DNA of 64,000 nucleotides from positions 3,782,001 through 3,846,000 of the forward strand of contig NZ_JAFBBO010000001.1 of the NCBI RefSeq assembly GCF_016907235.1, in the 5' to 3' direction. This document shows positions 59,564 to 64,000 of this stretch, piece by piece. A program made the position numbers and the translations under genes. The DNA comes from Oerskovia jenensis (GTDB lineage Bacteria; Actinomycetota; Actinomycetes; Actinomycetales; Cellulomonadaceae). The notes beneath the pieces are model-generated. The model was not told where the DNA came from. It worked only from the letters and a program-made list of their open reading frames with translations, and ran no database searches. Position 1 is the stretch's first letter; every line of letters starts with the position of its first letter.

Positions 59564-62149
59564 GTGAGAGCGATCAGACGTTTCACCGTCCGCACCGTCC
59601 TGCCCGCCGAGCTGCACGACCTCGACGAGCTGTCCCTCAACCTGCGCTGGTCCTGGCACACCGCCACGCGCGAGCTCTTCTCCGGGATCGACCCGCAGCT
59701 GTGGGAGTCCGTGAAGCGCGACCCCGTGGCGCTCCTCGGCGCACTGGGGCCGGACCGCCTCGCGGCGCTCGCGGCCGACGAGGAGTTCGTGAGCCGCGTC
59801 CGCGCGGCAGCAGCCGACCTGCACCGCTACCTCCAGGAACCGCTCTGGTACCAGGAGCAGGCCGCGGGCGGCGAGGCGCTCCCGGAGGCCATCGCCTACT
59901 TCTCCCCGGAGTACGGCATCACCTCGGTCCTGCCGCAGTACTCGGGCGGCCTCGGCATCCTCGCGGGCGACCACCTCAAGAGCGCGTCCGACCTGGGCGT
60001 GCCCATCGTCGGTGTCGGGCTGCTCTACGGCGCGGGCTACTTCCGTCAGTCCCTCACGCGCGACGGCTGGCAGGTCGAGACCTACCCGCTGCTCGACCCC
60101 GACGGTCTGCCCCTGACGATCCTGCGCGAGGACGACGGCACCCCCGCGCGCGTCTCGATCGACCTGCCGGGCGGTCGCGTGCTGCACGCGCACGTGTGGG
60201 TCGCGGCGGTCGGCCGCGTGCCGCTGCTGCTCCTCGACTCGAACGTGCCCGGCAACGACGAGGCCGCACGCAAGGTCACCGACCGCCTCTACGGTGGCGG
60301 CGGCGAGCACCGGCTCCAGCAGGAGCTGCTGCTCGGCGTGGGCGGGGTGCGGGCGCTGCGCCTGTGGTCGCGCCTGACCGGAGCCCCTGAGCCCGAGGTC
60401 TACCACACCAACGAGGGCCACGCCGGGTTCCTCGGCGTCGAGCGCATCCGTGAGCTCGTGACCGGCGCGGGACTGACGTTCGACGCGGCCCTCGAGGCCG
60501 TGCGCGCCGCGACCGTGTTCACGACCCACACGCCCGTCCCCGCGGGCATCGACCGGTTCGGCCGCGACCTCATCGGGCAGTACTTCGGCGGCGACAACCA
60601 GATCCCCGGGATCGACGTCGACCAGGTCCTCGCGCTGGGCGCCGAGGACTACGACGGCGGCGACCCCACCGTGTTCAACATGGCCGTCATGGGCCTTCGC
60701 CTGGGCGGTCGCGCCAACGGCGTCTCGCTCCTGCACGGCGAGGTCTCGCGCGGCATGTTCAACGGCCTGTGGCCGGGATTCGACGAGCGCGAGGTCCCCA
60801 TCACGTCCGTGACCAACGGCGTGCACTCACCCACCTGGGTCGACCCGCGCCTGGCGACCCTCGAGGCCGAGCGCCTCGGGCTCGACGAGCTCACGGCCGA
60901 CGCTGCGTCGTCGGGCTGGCTCGACCCTGCGGGCGTGAGCGACGAGGAGCTGTGGGGCATGCGCCGCGAGCTGCGTGGACAGCTCGTCGACGAGGCCCGC
61001 AACCGGCTGCGCAGGTCCTGGCGCGAGCGCGGGGCCAGCCCCGCCGAGCTCGGCTGGGTCGACGACGCGCTCTCGCCCGACGTCCTGACCATCGGGTTCG
61101 CGCGCCGCGTGCCCACGTACAAGCGCCTGACGCTCATGCTGCGCGACCCCGACCGGCTGCGTTCGCTGCTGCTCGACCCCGAGCGGCCCGTCCAGCTCAT
61201 CGTCGCCGGCAAGTCCCACCCCGCCGACGACCAGGGCAAGCGGCTCATCCAGCAGCTCGTCCGGTTCACCGACGAGCACGACGTGCGCGGGCGCATCGTG
61301 TTCCTGCCGAACTACGACATCGGCATGGCGCAGTCCCTCTACCCGGGCTGCGACGTGTGGCTCAACAACCCGTTGCGCCCGCTCGAGGCCAGCGGCACGT
61401 CGGGCATGAAGTCCGCGCTCAACGGCGGGCTCAACCTGTCGATCCTCGACGGGTGGTGGGACGAGTGGTACGACGGCGAGAACGGCTGGGCCATCCCCAC
61501 GGCCGACGGCGTCGAGGACACCGAGCGCCGCGACGACCTCGAGGCCGCCGCGCTGTACGACCTCATCGAGACCCAGGTCGCGGCTCGTTTCTACGACCGT
61601 GACGAGCGGGGTGTGCCGGTCCGCTGGCTCCAGATGGTGCGGCACACGCTCGCGACCCTCGGCCCCAAGGTCCAGGCCACGCGCATGGTCGCCGACTACG
61701 TGCACCGCCTGTACGGCCCCGCCGCGGTCGCGGGACGCACGCTCAACGGGCCGGGCTTCGAGCCCGCCCGGGAGCTCGCGGCCTGGAAGCAGCACGTGCG
61801 CGGCGACTGGTCGCACGTGCGCGTCGACCACGTCGAGTCGAGCGGGGTGCGCGAGGTGCCCCAGGTGGGCGACCTCCTGTCGGTCAGGGCCTACGTGTCG
61901 TTGGGAGACCTGGCGCCCGACGACGTCGAGGTGCAGGTGGTCCACGGCCGCGTGACCGAGGCCGACGTGATCGAGTCCTTCACGGTCGAGCCGCTCGCGC
62001 TCGCCGAGACGTACGAGGCCGGGCGGGCGGCGTTCGCCGGGTCGGTGCGCCTCGAGGCGTCGGGACCGTTCGGGTACACCGTGCGGATCGTGCCCAAGCA
62101 CGAGGGCCTGGCGAGCGTCGCGGAGCTGGGGCTGGTCGCGAACGCCTGA
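59564..62149 (+). CDS. glgP: Alpha-glucan (glycogen/maltodextrin) phosphorylase
   Basis: GlgP phosphorolyses alpha-1,4-glucans to glucose-1-phosphate. The 861-residue protein has the actinobacterial type N-terminus (DUF3417, LDELSLNLRWSWHTATRELF) followed by the GT35 domain. The PLP-binding lysine is in SGTSGMKSALNGGLNLSI. Other blocks are SPEYGITSVLPQYSGGLGILAGDH and HTNEGHAGFLGVER. The C-terminal ~90 residues add a domain that binds or orients the glucan. GTG 59564 is preferred; the frame continues to GTG 59528 but overlaps the promoter motif. It is the catabolic partner of the divergent glgE operon. Confidence 0.95.
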   Translation: MRAIRRFTVRTVLPAELHDLDELSLNLRWSWHTATRELFSGIDPQLWESVKRDPVALLGALGPDRLAALAADEEFVSRVRAAAADLHRYLQEPLWYQEQAAGGEALPEAIAYFSPEYGITSVLPQYSGGLGILAGDHLKSASDLGVPIVGVGLLYGAGYFRQSLTRDGWQVETYPLLDPDGLPLTILREDDGTPARVSIDLPGGRVLHAHVWVAAVGRVPLLLLDSNVPGNDEAARKVTDRLYGGGGEHRLQQELLLGVGGVRALRLWSRLTGAPEPEVYHTNEGHAGFLGVERIRELVTGAGLTFDAALEAVRAATVFTTHTPVPAGIDRFGRDLIGQYFGGDNQIPGIDVDQVLALGAEDYDGGDPTVFNMAVMGLRLGGRANGVSLLHGEVSRGMFNGLWPGFDEREVPITSVTNGVHSPTWVDPRLATLEAERLGLDELTADAASSGWLDPAGVSDEELWGMRRELRGQLVDEARNRLRRSWRERGASPAELGWVDDALSPDVLTIGFARRVPTYKRLTLMLRDPDRLRSLLLDPERPVQLIVAGKSHPADDQGKRLIQQLVRFTDEHDVRGRIVFLPNYDIGMAQSLYPGCDVWLNNPLRPLEASGTSGMKSALNGGLNLSILDGWWDEWYDGENGWAIPTADGVEDTERRDDLEAAALYDLIETQVAARFYDRDERGVPVRWLQMVRHTLATLGPKVQATRMVADYVHRLYGPAAVAGRTLNGPGFEPARELAAWKQHVRGDWSHVRVDHVESSGVREVPQVGDLLSVRAYVSLGDLAPDDVEVQVVHGRVTEADVIESFTVEPLALAETYEAGRAAFAGSVRLEASGPFGYTVRIVPKHEGLASVAELGLVANA

Positions 62150-62162
62150 CCTGGCTGGCTGC

Positions 62163-62234
62163 CGCGGTAGAGGTCTGCCACCCGAACCATGGGTTGCAGG
62201 CCTCTACCTCGACGGCAGGCCTCTACCTCGACGG
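62163..62234. repeat. Palindromic repeat cluster right of glgP
   Basis: Three copies of one motif lie here: CGCGGTAGAGGTCTGCC (62163-62179) in one orientation, and GCAGGCCTCTACCTCGACGG twice in the other (62196-62215 and 62215-62234). The first two form a hairpin between convergent glgP and the DUF559 gene. The third overlaps the 3' end of the DUF559 gene. Confidence 0.8.
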
Positions 62235-63130
62235 GCGTGGACGATCCGTCCGATCAACCGGTCGGGGTGCGCGAGGTCGGCCCACGTCACCCGGAGCACG
62301 AGCCACCCGGCCTCGACGAGGGCGTCGTGACGCTGCTTCTCGGCCATGAACCGGGCGGTCGCGTCGCCGTCGGCCAGGACCGTGTACTTCACCGCGCCGT
62401 CGAACTCGATGGCGACCTTGAGGTCCGGCCAGCCGAGGTCGAGCCGGAACGAGCCCGCCCACGTGCTCACCGGGACCTGCAGATCGAGGGCCGGAAGGCC
62501 TGCCTCGTGGACGAGCCATCGCACGACCGACTCTCCGGGCGACTCGGATGCTCCGTCGGCGAGGGCGAGGACGGTGCGTGCCTGCCGGACGCCTCGTCGT
62601 CCGGCCGCCTCGGCGAGGACCTCGTCGACGAGCGCGGCATCCGCGCCGAGCCCCAAGCCCGAGTCGGCCACGACGAGGGCCCCGGCCCCGCGCAGCGTGC
62701 GTGCACAGTCCACGACCGTGCGCTCGAGCGTCGTCACCGGGAGGCCCTTCAGAACTGTGCGGTCGCGCTCGGGGAGTCGGGTCCAGTGCCTCGCGACCAG
62801 GTGGACCGGGTCGCCGCCCCGGCGCACGGTGCTCGGCGGGGTGAGCTGGATGACGTCTGCTCGGTCTCGGAGGCGGTAGGTCCAGCATCCCCAGAGCACG
62901 GCCGCCGTCGAGTGGCTGAGCCAGAAGTCGGTCGTGGCGGCTCGGGCGAACGCGGCCCCCCGAGCGAGCACCAACCGTTCCCGGCGACCGGGACCCGGGC
63001 TCGTCCTGGCGACGATGCCGCGCCGCACGCGCACGAGCGTGCCGTCGGCCAGTCCGGCCTGGAGGTCCGCGCGCGTGAACGCGGAAGTGGGGTGGAGCCG
63101 GGGAAGTGCCGGCCGAGAGGTCGAGAGCAT
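62204..63130 (-). CDS. AbiEi-like/DUF559 endonuclease-fold protein
   Basis: This 308-residue protein has two parts. The N-terminus (about residues 15 to 110) resembles the winged-helix of AbiEi-type antitoxin domains: FTRADLQAGLADGTLVRVRRGIVA. The C-terminus (about 195 to 305) is a DUF559 fold related to Vsr and other PD-(D/E)XK nucleases: SPGESVVRWLVHEAG, then FRLDLGWPDLKVAIEFDG with the Asp and Glu positions of the motif, and RHDALVEAGWLVLRVTWADL. Such genes are widespread singletons in actinobacteria; their role is unknown, with DNA repair or defence suggested. Repeat clusters bracket it on both sides, which is unusual. Confidence 0.85.
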   Translation of the reverse strand: MLSTSRPALPRLHPTSAFTRADLQAGLADGTLVRVRRGIVARTSPGPGRRERLVLARGAAFARAATTDFWLSHSTAAVLWGCWTYRLRDRADVIQLTPPSTVRRGGDPVHLVARHWTRLPERDRTVLKGLPVTTLERTVVDCARTLRGAGALVVADSGLGLGADAALVDEVLAEAAGRRGVRQARTVLALADGASESPGESVVRWLVHEAGLPALDLQVPVSTWAGSFRLDLGWPDLKVAIEFDGAVKYTVLADGDATARFMAEKQRHDALVEAGWLVLRVTWADLAHPDRLIGRIVHARRGRGLPSR

Positions 63131-63194
63131 GCGCCCACTGTGGTGGTCGGCTGCGGCTGGTGGAGGCCCCCGGACGAATCTGTGGACAGCCGCT

Positions 63195-63266
63195 CGCGAG
63201 ATAGAGGGATCTCGTCGAGGTAGAGGCCAGCAGACCTCTACCTCGACGTCAGGCCTCTATCTCGCG
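63195..63266. repeat. Nested inverted repeat upstream of the DUF559 gene
   Basis: Outer arms CGCGAGATAGAGG (63195-63207) and CCTCTATCTCGCG (63254-63266) pair perfectly. Inner arms CGTCGAGGTAGAGG (63213-63226) and CCTCTACCTCGACG (63235-63248) also pair perfectly. All four are variants of the motif found 1 kb away at 62163-62234. The base differences between outer and inner pairs are matched on both sides, so the pairing itself seems conserved. Confidence 0.85.
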
Positions 63267-63303
63267 GGCGCGCACACCGCGGCGCGCACCTCGCGGCGCG
63301 TAC

Positions 63304-63738
63304 TCAGCCGGCCAGTCGCACGTAGCCGGGGCGTGAGGGGTCCTGTTCCACGACCGCGCTCTCGTCGACCAGCACCCCGTAGTCCCCCGTGAAGACGTCC
63401 GGGTGGGTGACCAGGAGACGCACGACCTGCCCTCCGTCGCGGAAGACGAAGAGGTCCGTCGGATCGGTGAAGCGCTTCCCGTCGAGCCCCGTGTCGCCCA
63501 CGACCCGCTCGATCTCCTCGACCGTCGTTCCCTGGTGGAAGAGCGCGACCTCGTCCCAGGTGAAGTCCGTCGCGTCCGCGAGGACGAGGGGTCCCCCGGC
63601 CCCGGCGGTGTCGATGATGGCCTCGCTGAGGTCAGCGGCCCCTTGCGGTCTCGGCGCGTCGGCCTCCTTCCCGCTGCATCCTGCAGCGACCAGGACGAGA
63701 GCCGCAGTCAGCAGCGACGTGCGGAGTGCGCGCCTCAC
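63304..63738 (-). CDS. Small secreted lipoprotein
   Basis: This is a 144-residue lipoprotein of unknown function. The signal peptide is MRRALRTSLLTAALVLVAAGC with lipobox VAAGC. The mature domain contains DFTWDEVALFHQGTTVEEIERVVGD and LFVFRDGGQVVRLLVTHPDVF, a fold seen in several actinobacterial lipoproteins without known role. The GTG start at 63738 overlaps the stop of the upstream gene by four bases (GTGA), so the two are cotranscribed and translationally coupled. The longer open frame towards the window edge is not real. Confidence 0.8.
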   Translation of the reverse strand: MRRALRTSLLTAALVLVAAGCSGKEADAPRPQGAADLSEAIIDTAGAGGPLVLADATDFTWDEVALFHQGTTVEEIERVVGDTGLDGKRFTDPTDLFVFRDGGQVVRLLVTHPDVFTGDYGVLVDESAVVEQDPSRPGYVRLAG

Positions 63739-64000
63739 GACCCGGCCACCCGGGACGCACCGTCGAGCAGCCCCACGTACCGCACCCTCGTCGCGAGCAC
63801 CTCCCGGAGCTGCTCCCCGATCCCCTCGACGAACTCCTCGCGGTACACCGCGTCGACCTGCACCGAGATCGCGTAGTACAGCCCGGTGAAGGTGGCGATG
63901 GCCACGGACACGCGCACGAGCACCTGCGTGACCACGAGCGTCGTCCCGGAGAGGTCGAACGTCAGCAGCACGCGCTGCCCGTCGATGCCCCACAGGTCCA
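63735..64000 (-). CDS. Hypothetical protein, cut by the window edge (5' partial)
   Basis: Only the last ~88 residues are visible. They read DLWGIDGQRVLLTFDLSGTT and onward and end in RVRYVGLLDGASRVAGS. One hydrophobic segment (LVRVSVAIATFTGLYYAIS) could be a membrane helix; the rest is amphipathic. The frame is open to the right edge, so the internal GTG at 63971 is probably not the start. It is coupled to the downstream lipoprotein gene. No family is recognised. Confidence 0.6.
   Translation of the reverse strand, partial: DLWGIDGQRVLLTFDLSGTTLVVTQVLVRVSVAIATFTGLYYAISVQVDAVYREEFVEGIGEQLREVLATRVRYVGLLDGASRVAGS

Overview
The window is chromosomal DNA from a high-GC Gram-positive bacterium (Actinomycetota). 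The best guess is order Micrococcales, near Cellulomonas, Oerskovia or Cellulosimicrobium. The reasons are strong G/C bias at third codon positions, many GTG starts, the mismatch endonuclease NucS, the GlgE glucan pathway, a class Ib nrdHIEF operon, a Rho with a long Arg/Gly/Gln-rich insert, and plant-polysaccharide glycosidases fed by CUT1-type sugar importers. The exact genus is inference. I see no rRNA or tRNA gene, CRISPR array, transposase or integrase.

Layout. 1-7348 (+): rho (left end cut), rpmE, prfA, prmC, a Sua5/YrdC-family tRNA t6A gene, a WecA-type glycosyltransferase and an AtpI-like membrane protein. 7625-14871 (+): the complete F1Fo ATP synthase operon atpBEFHAGDC. 14890-18457 (+): a DUF2550 protein, nucS, a TetR regulator behind a perfect 20-bp palindrome, and a YndJ/DUF1990 pair. 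18544-19854: nagA. 20072-28499 (+): a LacI regulator with tandem operators, a lipoprotein sugar-binding protein, two permeases, a GH31 alpha-xylosidase and a GH1 beta-glucosidase. This set fits uptake and cleavage of xyloglucan-type or other beta-glucan oligosaccharides. 29194-33188 (+): nrdH-nrdI-nrdE-nrdF behind two NrdR-like boxes.

33189-38204 is an accessory island of visibly lower GC. It carries a compact type II CBASS anti-phage operon: an HNH-SAVED effector (Cap5), a cGAS/DncV-like nucleotidyltransferase ending in glycine, and an E2-E1 fusion ligase (Cap2). No JAB-type deconjugase (Cap3) gene is visible. About 790 bases of decayed-looking sequence follow.

38205-47662 returns to housekeeping-type genes: a phosphoribosyltransferase, a tandem FKBP lipoprotein, a small zinc-motif protein, two alpha/beta hydrolases, a coiled-coil FilP/DivIVA-like protein, a two-gene envelope operon and a thioredoxin-fold/TPR protein. 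47801-62149 is an alpha-glucan and trehalose cluster. glgB, a GH2 beta-mannosidase-like gene, a small leucine-rich-repeat gene, mak, treS and glgE lie on the minus strand, and glgP diverges on the plus strand. TreS (trehalose to maltose), Mak (maltose to maltose-1-phosphate), GlgE (elongation) and GlgB (branching) form a complete GlgE pathway, with GlgP for breakdown. The right end holds a DUF559 endonuclease-like gene bracketed by repeated palindromic motifs, then a lipoprotein and a gene cut by the window edge.
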